DNA of 64,000 nucleotides from Cotesia glomerata (GCF_020080835.1 NC_058166.1:4216001-4280000); one strand, 5' to 3'. Positions 25,501 through 36,459 are shown, numbered from the stretch's first letter. The notes: a model not told the origin generated them from the letters alone. Numbers and translations are program-made.

Positions 25501-25619
25501 AGTCTTGTGATCTATCCGGCTCCGATTTGCACGAAGCAAATTTACGTGGTGCGAATTGGAAGAATGCGGCCTTTGAACTGATGCAAACACCACTGCACAT
25601 GTCTCAAACAGTGCGATGA
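13550..25619 (+). CDS. KCTD9: KCTD9, BTB and pentapeptide-repeat adaptor, whole gene
   Basis: Potassium-channel tetramerisation-domain protein 9; members of this family act as substrate adaptors for CUL3 ubiquitin ligases. Coding exons: 13550-13597, 13682-13803, 13870-14034, 16760-16923, 18115-18341, 20666-20995 and 25503-25619. All junctions are GT-AG and in phase, giving 390 residues, the same length as the vertebrate protein (about 389). Residues 1-65 are the N-terminal KHA/ubiquitin-like part (MKRVILFKNG). The BTB/T1 domain runs from DWVTLNVGG (about 83) to ARFFGIDGI (about 170). Pentapeptide A(N/D)LXX repeats fill about 220-375 (GADLSRLDLRNINF, GANLEGSN). The C-terminus LMQTPLHMSQTVR is diagnostic. 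The introns hold many transposable elements. Poly(A) signals AATAAA lie near 25653 and 26014. Confidence 0.97.
13682..13803 (+). CDS. KCTD9: KCTD9 exon 2
   Basis: VFMVTHSVDEILKAASKKFN to DDVKLI plus two bases of an Arg codon. It completes the N-terminal domain. Confidence 0.94.
13870..14034 (+). CDS. KCTD9: KCTD9 exon 3, start of the BTB domain
   Basis: DDDVLYVSCGEEF, then HDWVTLNVGGKLFTTTKSTL and KEPMSMLA. It ends two bases into an Arg codon before GTAAAT. Confidence 0.96.
14119..16564. repeat. GGTAAA-ended element X3 with three 745-bp tandem units
   Basis: The left end GTAAAAGCCCCCATTATTGA and the right end (inverted, GGTAAAAAGCCCCTATTATT) form terminal inverted repeats. Between them a unit of about 745 bp is repeated three times (unit ends, marked by ACAAACGTATAAG, at about 14865, 15610 and 16352; periods 745 and 742). 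Each unit ends with the hairpin CTTAACAATATTGTTAAG and contains four to six copies of ATTGACA. A unique right arm of 210 bp follows. It sits in KCTD9 intron 3 and is flanked by remains of the GTCGGCTAAC-word repeat (16565-16720). Confidence 0.75.
16760..16923 (+). CDS. KCTD9: KCTD9 exon 4, BTB domain
   Basis: RMFMENDDSSEFRIPPSKQD, then GAFLIDRSSAYFEPILNYLR and HGQLILDNNISAA. The donor is GTTAGT. Confidence 0.96.
17540..17730. repeat. Monomer of the 184-bp repeat T
   Basis: AAAATATTGGTCGTATAAAA to AATTTTGGCCCTAATG matches the unit arrayed five and a half times at 43260-44400 and the monomer within X1. It lies in KCTD9 intron 4. The rest of that intron (16924-18114) shows no other structure beyond AT-rich filler. 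Confidence 0.6.
18115..18341 (+). CDS. KCTD9: KCTD9 exon 5
   Basis: GVLEEARFFGIDGIINSLEE, a linker, then FQGVNLAGADLSRLDLRNIN, the first pentapeptide coils. It ends phase 0 before GTAAGT. Confidence 0.96.
18465..19378. repeat. TTAA-flanked MITE, family M
   Basis: TTAAGGAGGTCCTTTCGC at the left inverts to GCGAAAGGACTTCCTTAA at the right. TTAA at both edges suggests a piggyBac-type target site. It is 0.9 kb, non-coding, in KCTD9 intron 5. Confidence 0.6.
19488..20159. repeat. Palindromic MITE, family P, copy 1
   Basis: The left arm CTGAGGGAAAAAAATTTATT and the right arm (inverted, CACTGAGAGAAAAAATTTTT) are complementary for about 70-80 bases (for example ACAATTTTGTAATAA against TTATTACAACATTG). 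It lies in KCTD9 intron 5. A related element is at 62552-62883. Confidence 0.6.
20666..20995 (+). CDS. KCTD9: KCTD9 exon 6, pentapeptide repeats
   Basis: 110 codons of A(N/D)LXX repeats: YANLRGCNLVGANLSGCCLE, VKMLCANLEAANLHSCNFED and NLRVATLKNAILKNCDL. Phase 0 at both ends. Confidence 0.97.
21568..23375. repeat. TTAA-flanked MITE, family B, copy 1, with nested element A3
   Basis: TTAAGGAGGAACACCACTGT at the left and ACAGTGGTGTTCTCCCTTAA at the right are the ends of arms of about 150 bases (GATTTTCGGGAATTTTTTTG is mirrored by AAAAAAATTCCCGAAAATCA). Without the A3 insert it would be near the 734 bp of copy 2 at 63137-63870. It lies in KCTD9 intron 6. Confidence 0.8.
21714..22857 (-). repeat. 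Element A, copy 3 (reverse, long form)
   Basis: It begins ATTAGAAAAACGGTAGACCC and ends TTAGCGGGAAGTT. It has one extra repeat module (about 22195-22370) compared with the 0.87-kb copies. The (CA)n run is at 22693-22710. It is inserted in B1, so it is younger than B1. Confidence 0.8.
23707..25202. repeat. Possible TTAA-type element, family N
   Basis: TTTAAGGGGGTATTCTGGTC at the left and, inverted, ATTTAGGGAGTCATTCTGGT at the right. Only the outer 25 or so bases match, so the boundaries are tentative. The inside is non-coding except for chance frames. It fills most of the distal half of KCTD9 intron 6. Confidence 0.4.
25503..25619 (+). CDS. KCTD9: KCTD9 exon 7
   Basis: SCDLSGSDLHEANLRGANWK, then NAAFELMQTPLHMSQTVR and TGA. 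The tail matches vertebrate KCTD9. Confidence 0.97.
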   Translation, partial: SCDLSGSDLHEANLRGANWKNAAFELMQTPLHMSQTVR

Positions 25620-26104
25620 TAATAAATGTGATTGTGATAGTCTTTTATATTAAATAAATAACATTTGTTCGGTTTTTATTTGGCAAAGTTACTATGCCGA
25701 CTATTTTTATTATGAATATCGGCCTTATAAGTGTTCTATAAAAAAAAGTAGGTCTACGTCAACAACAAATCGTCCATTGCTTATAAAATTTGCTTGTAAA
25801 TTCCTCCCAGTGTTACACAACAATTATTATTTTTTTATTAATGCATATTTAATTATTTTTATAATGATATATTTATAGTTATTATTTTTTTATTTCGTTA
25901 TAAATAGATGTAGCGTCAACATCAAGTATATTAGATTATACTATACAATAACTGTGTAAGACATTTATATATATATATAAGTATTTTAATTTATGATAAA
26001 AAAAAATAAGTAAATAAAATTGCTATAGAAAATATGACAGTGAACTTGTTATTTGAATTTTTTTACTAAAGTAAGTTCAGTAATATTTTTTGTGCTTAAA
26101 AAAC

Positions 26105-26665
26105 ACCCTAGTAACATTGGTTTTGGACAAGATTCTTTGGCCAGATAGTTGACCAAGTCCTGGAAATAGAATCGGACAATTCTTGAGCCAGGCAGTTAAA
26201 CAAGATTATTTCTCCAGACTGGCGACAAATTTGGACAAGATTTTAAAACAGAATCGAGCGCAATACTTGGTCAAGTTTAGTGACAAGTCTGTAGCCGGAA
26301 TTTGTCCAGATTGTTGGTAAAGAAGTTTGACCCAGACTTGCGCGAGAAATGAAAAAGACTAACAGTGCGCATTCTTATTGTACTGAAATAAGAATGAGAA
26401 CTTCTGCCTTCACAACTGAGTCTTAAAAAATGGTGGTGAGGAGCTCCACAATTTCTGGCCATTTTCTGGACGAATTCTGGCCCCAGTTTTGCCCAAGAGT
26501 CTTGGTCAAATATCTAGAGCGATTCTTCGACGATTTTTGAAGAATGATCTATCGTAAGTTTCTTGTCCAAGAATTGTAAAAACCTGCATATAGATACTTC
26601 ATCACGATTCTTGAGCCAAACTTGCCCAAATTTTAAGTATTGATTTACAAAAGTAAGAAATAAAA
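26105..26665 (-). repeat. CCCTAGTA-ended element, family I, single reverse copy
   Basis: It starts ACCCTAGTAACATTGG and is rich in the phrase TTGGACAAGATTCTT and relatives. It is the reverse complement of the units at 45605-47035 and keeps the approximately 100-bp internal segment (about 26330-26430) that copies 2 and 3 there have lost. The short open frame on the minus strand is a by-product. Confidence 0.7.
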
Positions 26666-27459
26666 ATGTTCAATATTTTAATTTAGGTAAGTAAATTTAC
26701 TGAAAACAAAACAACCCACGCAAAGACGGGTATTGTAGTATTCCCATAATACCTAAAAAAGATGAGTGACAGTAGAATAAAGCATGAAATAAAAATCCGT
26801 CAAAGAAGTTGAAGTAAAGATGAAAACAAAAAAAAAAAAACTAAAGCTGCTGACAAAAAGAACTGGTTGCACATGAATAAAGTGAATATTGAAGCCGTAA
26901 GCTAGATATTAGAGCTTCTACATTGTTGGAAAAATAAAAAAATAATTTATAGATTCATATAGATTGGTTGGTTGATGAGTAAATAAAAAATCATCACGAT
27001 TTTTGAGTTGGACTTGCTCAAAACGAACCAAATTGCTACTAGACTGAATTGAAATCGGGTGATTCATTTGACAGTTAATGTAACTAGCAGTTCCAAGTCC
27101 GCTTTACCTTATCATCCTTTTGATATAAGAGCTATTGATTTTGCAGTTTTAATTATTTTTTAACAGAGTAGTTGAGCGCTCTAAAAAATTAACTTTTTAT
27201 ATTAAAAGTTCGGGATTAAATAATAGTAGTAAATTAGTTGTTAACTCCAAACTTAAAATCATAACTATCAAAAACTTGTAGCAGGTCGTAATACAAAAAG
27301 TTGATATCGTTCGCACTTCAGCAGCAAGATTTATGAGGAAAGTTACAAAATCACTTTAATGATTAACATAACGACGGTGTCAGTAACTGACCGATTGATA
27401 CAGTAAATAATTTAATTACTGACAATCGTTTATTGATTTTAACAACGGTGATAGGTGAG
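26666..27459. other. Intergenic, nothing recognised
   Basis: Plain AT-rich sequence between the family I copy and the promoter of the next gene. No coding, RNA or inverted-repeat structure stood out. Confidence 0.4.
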
Positions 27460-27467
27460 TATTTAAA
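27460..27467 (+). promoter_or_regulatory. Candidate TATA box of the 27540 gene
   Basis: TATTTAAA lies 80 bases before the ATG. An initiator-like TCAGTAG follows about 30 bases on. Confidence 0.4.
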
Positions 27468-27539
27468 GACTTGCTACAACTGAAAAAGTATCAGTAGTTT
27501 TTTGATTTCGAAAGACCAAGTCTCAAAGCTTTAAAAATA

Positions 27540-27847
27540 ATGAAAATGCACGCTGTAATTTTTGCGCTTTTTGCTATAATTGTTTCAGTTCAGGTTATTT
27601 ATTTATTTTTATAAAATTTATAAAGTACATATATATTTTACAATAATTGCTTTATAATTTTTTCTATTTAAATCAGGGTCAATCTGGCTATGGAATGAAT
27701 CCGTACATATCAGCGATGTCAGGATATCCTCCAATGGCTTATCCTCATCAAATGCAACCGATGCCAATGACGCCACAAGCCAGCGCCGAAAACTCAAATT
27801 CTAATTCCAACACCAACATCAATTCTGCATCAGGACGTTGGTATTAA
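27540..27847 (+). CDS. Small secreted protein with X-Asn tail (gene a)
   Basis: Exon 1 (27540-27593) encodes only the signal peptide MKMHAVIFALFAIIVSVQ and ends phase 0 at CAG|GTTATT. Exon 2 (27677-27847) begins after AAATCAG with GQSGYGMNPYISAMSGYPPM and ends ENSNSNSNTNINSASGRWY. The product is 74 residues, about 56 mature, with no cysteine: a Gly/Tyr/Pro/Met-rich front, then an alternating Asn-X tract near residues 56-68. AATAAA signals lie near 28049 and 28075. The signal exon, phase-0 intron and Asn-X tract are shared with the genes at 43207 and 50746. The family is unknown to me. A structural secreted role such as silk or glue is inference from composition. Confidence 0.75.
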
Positions 27848-28109
27848 TAGGAATATTGAAAAAATTTTAATTGATTGGAATTATTACAAGCGCAATCAAA
27901 AAGCATCAAAATTTTGCTCCGTTAAGAAGTTTTGTTTATAAAAATTCTAAATTTAATAAATATAAGCGATGTACTGAGAATAAATTCAACAATATTATAT
28001 TTGAATTCTGTCCAACAAATATAATTGCTATGCTTCAAATTATTGTGAAATAAAAGATTATATATGACGGCTGTAATAAAGATGAAGAAATTGATATTCA
28101 GTGATTTTT

Positions 28110-28979
28110 TAACTTCCCGCTAAGAAAATTGAAAATTTTCAAAAATCGGGAAGTTATTGGTTTTACCCCGTTTTTCGAAAATCGAGTTTTCATCAGATCT
28201 CGACGTTTCGAGGTCCTAAGAAGCTTTCCTGACTATTCTCGCGAGGGTGTCACTATGTCTGTATGTATGTGTGTGTGTGTGTGTGTGTAAGTATGTAAAC
28301 CTCTTATAACTTTTGAACGGTTGAACCGATTTCATCGCGGTTGGTGCCATTCGAAAGGGCTTCGCCAAACTTAGATTTCCTGTTAATTTGAACCGATTCG
28401 GACCGATAGATTTTGAGAAATTTGGAGAAATCTAAAAAAAAGTAGGAAAAAAAATTTTTTCTGAAGTGGTTTTTTTGGGATAACTTTTAAACGGCTCAAC
28501 CGATCGATTCCAAAAACTAATCAGCTCTCAACCTTGAAAAACCACGTCGATCGCCGCCAATCCGGTCAAAATCGGTTGATTCGTTCGAGAGATATCGTGA
28601 ACGAAAGAAAACCGAAAAAAGTGTTTTTTCAGAGTTACTCTGAAATTTCTAGTTTGAGCAATTGAAACTTAGAAATTATTTATAAGGCTTAAAAAACTAC
28701 GTAGAATGCCGCCAACTGCGTAAAAATCGGTTCATTCATTCAAAAGTTATTGCGGTATGAACATTCAAAAAATAGTGTTCTATGAAACTTCTATCAGACT
28801 TTTGAGCTCAAAGAGCTCAAAAGCATAGAAAAGGTATCTTTTTGAGCTCGGAGAGCTTAAAACAACACACAGATTGTACTTTTGAGCTCGAAGAGCTCAA
28901 AAAAGCGGCCAGGTATTAACGGAATTAGCGGGAAGTTGCAGGGATGGCCTTTAGGGTCAACCGTTTTCCTAATTTTTTT
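28110..28979 (+). repeat. Element A, copy 4
   Basis: A near-complete 0.87-kb copy from TAACTTCCCGCTAAG to the CCGTTTTCCTAATTTTT tail, with (GT)n at 28268-28288 and three GAGCTC palindromes at about 28800-28905. It lies just past the 3' end of gene a and is very close to copies 1 and 2 in sequence. Confidence 0.85.
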
Positions 28980-29230
28980 CATTGATTTGTTTAGTATATT
29001 TACAAAAAATTTATCTAGTAAGAGACTTTTTCTGGTAGCACCTCCTTTGTAGCTTTTTTCTATTATGTTTAAAAATTTCTTCAGTGCTACTAAAATTTTT
29101 TTCGTTATTACAATCGGTTCAACGGGTATGATGCCAGAACTTGCTAATTAACAAGTAAGGTACTCTCTTGATTGAGTACGCACGTGAATTTTTCATATAT
29201 TTTATATATCTGATATTTGTGAAATGTATA

Positions 29231-29591
29231 CACGGAAAAAAAAATATTGTTAAAATGACTATCCAACGTATCCTCAAATGACGTTTCCTTAAAATAACGA
29301 TCCGGATTTCTGATTTAAGGATTCATTTGTTTGACTTAAAAGCATACAGAGAATAGCTCTTGTAAATATATGTAGTTTTGTCAAAACAGGCAACTGTTTC
29401 GTTAACGTGAGGATCTGTATAGTTGAATTAACTAAATGTAACGCTAAAATAATGATATAGATCGTCATTTTGATGATCCGCTGTACAGCTGAATTGGCTA
29501 TACAGCGTATATCTCTAAAAAAAATGACTATACGGTGTGTAGTCAGAATAACGACACGTATCCTTATTCTAAGGATATTTTTTTCTCCGTG
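29231..29591. repeat. Palindromic MITE, family F
   Basis: CACGGAAAAAAAAATATTGT at the left, ATTTTTTTCTCCGTG at the right, TA on both sides, 361 bp. The interior consists of degenerate copies of AAGGATACGTT and its complement. The long minus-strand frame here is a by-product of the repeats. Confidence 0.75.
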
Positions 29592-29932
29592 TAAAATATA
29601 TAAAAAATTCATGATGGTACTCAAATGAAAAGTCTCGATGAGCGTAACTCCAGGATGAGCTTATATCTTCAAAAATGTCAATGATTATAAAATGACATTG
29701 TAGTTTGCCAACTGATGATACTTTTGAAGATATAAGCTCATTCTGATGTTACACTCTCGAAAATCTCACATTTGCTTCGAAAAAAATCTAAAATTCATCA
29801 TGAATAAAATTCAAAGTCAGTTGTCGGTGTTAAGGTTGGTAAATCTATTTTCTTTGTACGTCTTTTTCTTTTGTTTTATTTATAGCTAAATAAGCGCTTG
29901 AAGCGTGCACTATTGAATTTTTCAAACTTTTT

Positions 29933-30100
29933 TAACTTCCCGCTAAGAAAATTGAAGATTTTCGAAAATCGGGAAGTTATTGGTTTTACCCCGTTTATCG
30001 AAAATCGAGTTTTCATCAGATCTCGACGTTTTAAGGTCCTAGGAAGCTTCCCTGAATGTTTTCGCGATGATGTCCGTGTGTCTGTATATATATATATATT
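29933..30100 (+). repeat. Element A, copy 5, left part
   Basis: It begins TAACTTCCCGCTAAG and runs to the simple repeat (TATATA), where foreign DNA follows. The right part resumes at about 32944. Confidence 0.75.
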
Positions 30101-30280
30101 AGGGTGTGCCAAAATGTAACTCCCGTGGAGAACCTTTTAAAATTGGAATTTTGAGTTCCGCTTTTAACAGGGGCTGCGTTTGGGCATTTCCTGAGATATT
30201 TTGGAGTGAGACGATGTATTTGATTTTCATAGAATTTTTCAACAGAAGCTAAGTTTGGGCATTTCCGGTAAAAATTCAAA
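30101..30280. repeat. Fragment of a further element inside A5
   Basis: AGGGTGTGCCAAAATGTAAC and the following 160 bases match neither element A nor the retrotransposon; TTTGGGCATTTCC occurs twice. The start resembles the AGAGTGGTCCAAAAAA end of element D (53275). It is probably the end of another transposable element. Confidence 0.35.
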
Positions 30281-32943
30281 ATTTGGCTGTAAAATTATCA
30301 TAGCTGGTGATTTCAACATTAATAAGTTTATCAGACATCAGGCTCGCACATTATATGATGCGAGATCTGCACTAGTAAATGACTTTAATGATTTACTTAA
30401 ATTAGAGCAATACAATTATGTTACTAATTATTAAGGCAATTGCTTAGACTTAGTATTATCAAACACAATTTGTAATGTGGAACGATCAGACTGGACCTAT
30501 CTGGACTTGATGCATATCATCCAGCTTTTTATATAGATTTTAGTTTATCCAGAAATCTGGAAAAAAATCATGACGGAAATATTATTAGTCATAAATATAA
30601 CTTTAGGAAGTACGATAAGTCTTGTCTAATAAATGCGCTCTGCCAAGCTGATTGGTCTGATCTTTCTAACAGTTATGATCCCAACTATCTCTGTTCTGCA
30701 ATGTACAATAAGCTTGATCAAATATTTAATGAGGTAATACCTAAAACACATATACCTCAATCTGCGACATTTCCTAAGTGGTTTACAGCGGATATAATTT
30801 TTGATCTAAAAAACAAGGAATATCATCGTCAACGGGCCAAGCGTGATAAATCTGCTTATCACGAGCAACGCTTTAAAGAGCTTAGAAAGTCGCTCAAAAT
30901 GCGTATCAAACAAGCTCGAGCTAATTATATTGCAAAAGCTGAGACCAATATAATCTCGGATCCTAACTGCTTCTGGAATTACACTAAGTCGTTATCAAGT
31001 AATACAAAACCACCGCGAGAAATTAAAGTTAACAATAAACTCGAGTCTGACCCTCAAGTGATAGCTGATGGCTTTGCTGAGTTCTTCAGTAGCGTATTTG
31101 TTTCGTCTGACATTACTTTTCTAATAATAGTATACCAGATCTTATTGGTAATCTCGAAATTCCAGACAGTTTGGATATAATCAGGTATTGTAAAAAATTG
31201 CCAAACAAATGGTCTGCTGGTACAGATGGTATTCCTTGTTGTATTGTGCGCGAATGCGCTGAAGCATTCAGTATTCCACTAACAATTATTATACAATCTT
31301 CAATTATTCATGGAACTTTTCCTGATATCTGGAAACAGTCCAAAGTATGCCCCATACCTAAGACTGGAAACTTGACAGATGTTACTCTGTCCAGACCCAT
31401 AGCAATACTTTGCTCTGTTCTCCAAAGTACTGGAGATGTATATCTATGAAACAGTCTTCAGTGAGTTTCAGCCCATTGTCTCTCCACTTCAGCATGGCTT
31501 TTATGCCCAAACGCTCAACAGTAACTAATTTAGTATATTTCACTCAGCTTGCTAATGAAACTCTTACTGCTGGGGAACAACTTGACGTATTTTGTGCAGA
31601 TTTTGCTAAAGCATTTGATAAGGTTGACATCAGAATATTGTTTAATAGACTGCGTGAACTAGGATTAACTACTCACTTCATGTGCTTATTAACTTCATAC
31701 CTAGTCAGCAGGGAAAATATTGTATATTATATGGGATATAGGTCTAAACCCTATATTTCTACTTCGGGAGTTCCTCAAGGATCCAACCTTGGTCCTCTCT
31801 TATTTCTTGTCTTTATCAATAATCTAGCACAGCATACTTCCTGTTTCTTTGATTTATTTGCTGATGACTCTAAGCTGTATATGAGAATACATAATTTAAA
31901 TGATTGCATATTTTTACAACGTAACATTGAATGTATGGTGCAATGGTGTAAGGACAATGGGCTGCAACTCAATGCTGACAAATGTTACGTATTAACACTC
32001 ACTCGGAGGAAAAATATTATCAACTTTGACTACAACATATCTGGAAAAATTTTAGATAAGAGTACTACAGTCAAAATACTTGGGGTAACATTTGACAGTA
32101 AACTTACTTTTGCAACGCACATTAATAATATTATGTCTGAAGCCTGGAAAACGCTAGGGTTCATTACTGAGTTTCAAAAACTTTAATAATCTTAATGCCA
32201 TTAAATTGTTATATAATACATTTGTTAGACCAAAACTTGAGTATGCTTCGCTAGTATGGTCTCCTACTCAATCAGGACAGTCCACTAAGATTGAAAAGAG
32301 TTCAAAGAAGGTTTTTAAAATTTTTAATTTGGAAAAAACTGGACTTTATCCGGCTCGGGGGAATTGCAGATCTCACGCTATGCAAAAGAATGCGAATATC
32401 TTACTCTCGATGAAAGACGCATCTGTGCGGAATTCTCCTTTGCAACTAAATTATTTAACAACTTGGTGGATTGTCCTCAATTGCTATCACTGTTTAAATT
32501 TAAGATACCAGTCTTAGGTATGAGAAATCAAACTCCAATGTACATACCTATTGCTAAATCTAACTTATCTCAGGCAGCGCCAATATATCGCATCTCTAAT
32601 ACAGTGAATCGCTTTTATCAATGGGAACCTGCACTTGATATGTTGAATTGTCCTAATGGCTATGTAACTGCGTTACTTGGCAAACTAGCAACTAAGTGGC
32701 GTTAAAGATGTGCAATTATGAATTAATAGTTAATAAGTAATTTTTAATAGGTAATAATTAATAAGTAATAAGCAATAATTACTCAGCAATTTTTATGAGT
32801 GGAAATGAATGAAATCACTATGCTAGCTATAAGTCATCTTGTTATACATCAAAAATTTATTTTTCTTATGTACTAACGATTGTATTATTAACCCTGTTAA
32901 TGGCCTAGGCTGTTGGGTTTGTTTATTGAAATAAAATAAAATA
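30281..32943 (+). pseudogene. Jockey/CR1-like non-LTR retrotransposon relic 1
   Basis: 5'-truncated in the endonuclease domain (IIIAGDFNINKFIRHQARTL near 30295), then a linker (30701-31130), reverse transcriptase (WSAGTDGIPC near 31213; QLDVFCADFAKAFDKVD near 31580; SGVPQGSNLGPLLF near 31770; LFADDSKLYM near 31855) and the C-terminal part ending KWR and a stop at 32705. At least four frame changes or stops break it (near 30430, 31110-31180, 31420 and 32184). It ends in a short (AAAAT) tail at about 32930-32943. It is inserted in the simple repeat of A5. The FADD catalytic motif is still intact. The same family occurs at 37396-40118. Confidence 0.85.
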
Positions 32944-33636
32944 TATATGTGCGTGTGCGTGTGTGTGTATGTGTGTGTGTGTGTGTGTGTGTAACCCTTT
33001 TATAACTTTTGAACGGCTTGACCGATTTCATCGCGGTTGGCGCCATTCGAAAGGGTTTGACCAAACTTAGATTTTGAATACACTTTGGACCGATTCGGAC
33101 CAGTAGATTTTGAGAAATCTTAAAAAAACAACAAAAAAAAATTTTTTTGAAATGTGTCTTTTTTGAAATTACTTTTAAATGGCTTCACCGATCAATTCCA
33201 AAATCTAATCAGCTCTTAAGATCAAAAAACCACGTCGATCACTGCAAGCCCGGTCAAAATCGGTTGATTCGTTCGTAAGTTATCGTTGTCGAAAGAAAAC
33301 CGAAAAAAGTGTTTTTTCGGAATTACTTCGAAATTCCTGGCTCGATCGATTTAAACTTGAGTATTCTCCATGTGGCTTTAAAAATTGCGTCGAATGCTGC
33401 CAACTACGTAAATATCGGTTCATTCATTCAAAAGTTATTGGCGTTTGAAAATTTAAAAAATTGTGTTTTATTAAACTGCTAACAGAGTTTTGAGCTCGAA
33501 GAGCTCAAAATAACACAAAAATCATATTTGTGAGCTCGAAGAGCTCAAAAACGTAATGTGTAATTTTGAGCGCTTAAGTACAAAATGAGCGGGAAGTTGC
33601 AGGGATGGCCTTTAGAGTCAACTGTCATCCTAATTT
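32944..33636 (+). repeat. Element A, copy 5, right part
   Basis: Starts in (GT)n, then CTTTTGAACGGCTTGACC, with GAGCTCGAAGAGCTC palindromes at about 33490-33550, and ends GCGGGAAGTTGCAGGGATGG plus tail. More diverged than copies 1, 2 and 4. Confidence 0.75.
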
Positions 33637-34135
33637 TTTTCATTTTCTAATTACTTCATTATGAAGTTCCAAGATTTGTCTCTTGACAAAGAACAAATCC
33701 AGTACCTACAAAAATTCAGCACGAGCGCTAATCATTGTGCTGATTCGTCTTATTCTGTATATTTCTATATAATAATGAACATTTTTTAGCTCTTCAAGGT
33801 CAAAAATCTGATAATTGCGGAAAAAATGTATTTTTACTATTTGTTTTTGGATTTTGACGCTCTTGATTTTTGGTGCTAAATTTTTTCAATTTATTTTACG
33901 ACAAACTATATTTTTCTTCGTTAAAGTCATCCCAATGACTGTTGATGGATTAAAAACTTTGGTGGTAATCGGAAAAAATAGATCCGGGAAAAATTTTAAT
34001 GTTATGAAAAATTCATATTATTTCATTAAAATTATTATAAAATAAAAATTATAACAATAATAATTGTATCACACCCACAATTTTACTGAAAAACAAGCAC
34101 CCCCAGAATGATCACTCCATTTTTTGTTACAAAAA

Positions 34136-34166
<31 letters not shown>

Positions 34167-35590
34167 TTTATAATAATTATAATGAAATAATATGAATATT
34201 TTATAACTTTAAAATTTTTTCCGCGTCAATTTTTTCTAAAAAATCTTCTAAAAATGAATAAATGGGTAATTCCTGAATTTTTTACTGCTAATTATTTGTA
34301 TAAGTTTATCATAATATTATTCTAAAAAATCGGTTTAAAAAAATCGGAAGAGTCAATTACAACTCTTGAACTCTTGAGTCATTAACGTTGATAGACATTT
34401 GGACGCATCGATAAGTCATTTATCAGTTCACGAGTGTTCCTGTCATTTTCCATAATTCTGCATGTAACGCTTACGAAAAGGTCATATACTAGACACGTTT
34501 ATTGATCTCCTTCTAGTTAATTAAGCATTATATATAAATATATATTTGTATTTGAATATATATATTGCATTGAATCCATGCTTAAATTCACGCTCATTCA
34601 GAACTAATGAACCGTATACATATATTCACTTGACTTCTTCAACAAATTAATTTTCTTTTTAAATCCATTCAAATACATGTTTGACGTTGCTTTATTGATT
34701 GAGTCAATTCACTTTTATACATCAAAGTTATCTAACTTTTAAGATTTTAAATTTAAATGAAAAAACGATTAGGAAAGAAGAAATATTTAATGGTAAAAAA
34801 GTAAAACTCTGTTTTGTTTTTACAAAATCTATTGCTGTTTGTTTTTTATTTATTGATAAAGACCGGAGAAAGTATGTACGTTATATAAAAATTAAAAGTT
34901 TATAAAATCTAAAAGTGCACGCCTCAGAACGCTCATTTATTTTTTAAGAAAAAAATAAATTGTATAATTGATTTAAAAAAAAAAAAATAATTAAGTAATT
35001 TCTTACAAAGTATTTTATAATTGTTTTTGAATTATTGGGGCACATTTTTCGTGTCATATAAGCGCGCAGTCTAAAAAAAATCTAATAATATGATTTATTG
35101 ATTAAGTGGTGCCATAGTTTTCCCGTGAAAGGAATAAGGAAAGTTCTTTTGTTTTCGTACCTGTAAATCATAGTGAATTGTAATAAAAATTTTTTGTTAT
35201 TCTCGCTCCAAAGTTCAACTTTTGAAAAGATACTAATTCCTAGAGACTCTACCATACCGCCTTTTTTCCGAGGCCTAGGCCGTAAAGTTTACTTCCTCAT
35301 TTTTTTCCGTACTGTCCTTGTGCAATGAAATTTAGATGAAATTTAGAACGAAATAAATTAAATTCTAGTGTACTGACCGATGATTTTGAGTATTGTTGAG
35401 TAAATTTTAAACTTAGTTACTATTTAGTGGTGCTAATTATTTCTCTGCTGGCAGTTTATTACGAAGCGTACCTAATGTTAATAAAATAACAACCACGCCA
35501 TAAATAAATATTAATAAAAAGATAACTAATATAAAATTAAATTTTTTCGCCATTGTGAAACTTCATAAAATTTGAATATGTCATTATTTG
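33637..35590. other. Intergenic, no gene recognised
   Basis: AT-rich filler with an (ATT)n run at about 34138-34160. A TGCACGCCTCAGAACGC motif at 34916 belongs to a recurring short motif in this window. Short open frames (33815-34045, 34699-34905) have low-complexity composition and no splice or homology support. Confidence 0.4.
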
Positions 35591-35639
35591 CCTCCTATTC
35601 CTCAAAAGTTGAACTTATGGGGCGATAATAACAAAAAAT

Positions 35640-36459
35640 ATTGTATGTCATTTGGCCACTAAGTGGTGATTTTGACAACGGTGATTTTACGATATTCGTT
35701 TTAAAGTTTGTGACGCGAATGTGCGAAAACGAGCGTAAATTTCCGTTAAAATTACGCCCGCTTTTGTACATTCCCGCCACGAAACTTAAGCTCATATCGC
35801 ACCCTCACGGTTTTGAAAATGCCGCATAGATTCGGTATTTATACGATATAAATGCTGTATTTTTACAGTAATACTTCAGTTATTTTAGCCAGTTTTTTGC
35901 CGAATAATTACGAAAAAATTACGAAATTAATTCAGTATATTTACGGCAATACAATAGAAAAATTACGGTATATTAACAGTATTTAAACCGTAAACGTACC
36001 GCATATTTACTGTATATCTGCGGCACTATTGCAGCAAAAAACCGGAAAAGAAGATCCTTACTTTCTACTACCGGTAAAATACCAAAAATATGCTGCTTTA
36101 CTACTATTTTTCAATAGCTTAAAATTTTTTTTTATAATATTATAAATTATCATGAATAATGTTTAAGAGGCTAATAAATTAATTTCTCTATTATTATTAT
36201 TATTATTATTATTATCATCATTTTTTTTAGTCCAGACCGGGATTCGAACCCGGATCATTTAGTTCCGCGCCAAAGGCTCTACCAGTTGAGTTATCAGAGA
36301 CACTATCCGTAACTATTTACTCAGTCACCTAATAAGACCCACCGAGTAATAAACACCACCGTCCATCTGACGGTAGAAAGCATTATATCTTTAATTATAT
36401 CAGTATAAACGCGGCCAAATTGCAGTATATCTTCGGTATTTTTACCGTAGAAATATGAC
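35640..36459. repeat. TTTACGGTA-word element, copy 1
   Basis: The words TACGGTA and TACAGTA recur in both orientations over about 35835-36110 and 36375-36455. The outer part (ATGTCATTTGGCCACTAAGT) matches, inverted, the copy at 40890-41170 (GCGGCCATATGACAT). The tRNA-like relic and MITE J sit in or next to it. Boundaries are approximate. Confidence 0.45.
36229..36304 (-). repeat. tRNA-like sequence, probably a SINE head
   Basis: On the minus strand, an A box TAACTCAACTGGTAGAGC and a perfect B box GGTTCGAATCCC are correctly spaced. The T stem CCGGG/CCCGG pairs, but the two ends (TCTCTGA and TCTGGAC) do not form an acceptor stem. Directly after the 3' end comes A8 and then an (AAT)n run, as in tRNA-derived retroposons. 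I do not call it a working tRNA. Confidence 0.55.

Noticed and set aside
29289..29624. A 111-residue minus-strand frame as a membrane protein gene
   Set aside because: It coincides with palindromic MITE F. The hydrophobic look comes from its AT-rich repeated word.
33815..34905. Small open frames in the 33.8-34.9 kb interval
   Set aside because: Composition is Phe/Ile/Lys-rich as expected from AT-rich filler. No splice sites, promoters or repeats support them.
36229..36304. A functional tRNA gene
   Set aside because: A and B boxes are good, but the acceptor stem does not pair and a poly(A)/(AAT)n tail follows directly, as in a retroposed copy.
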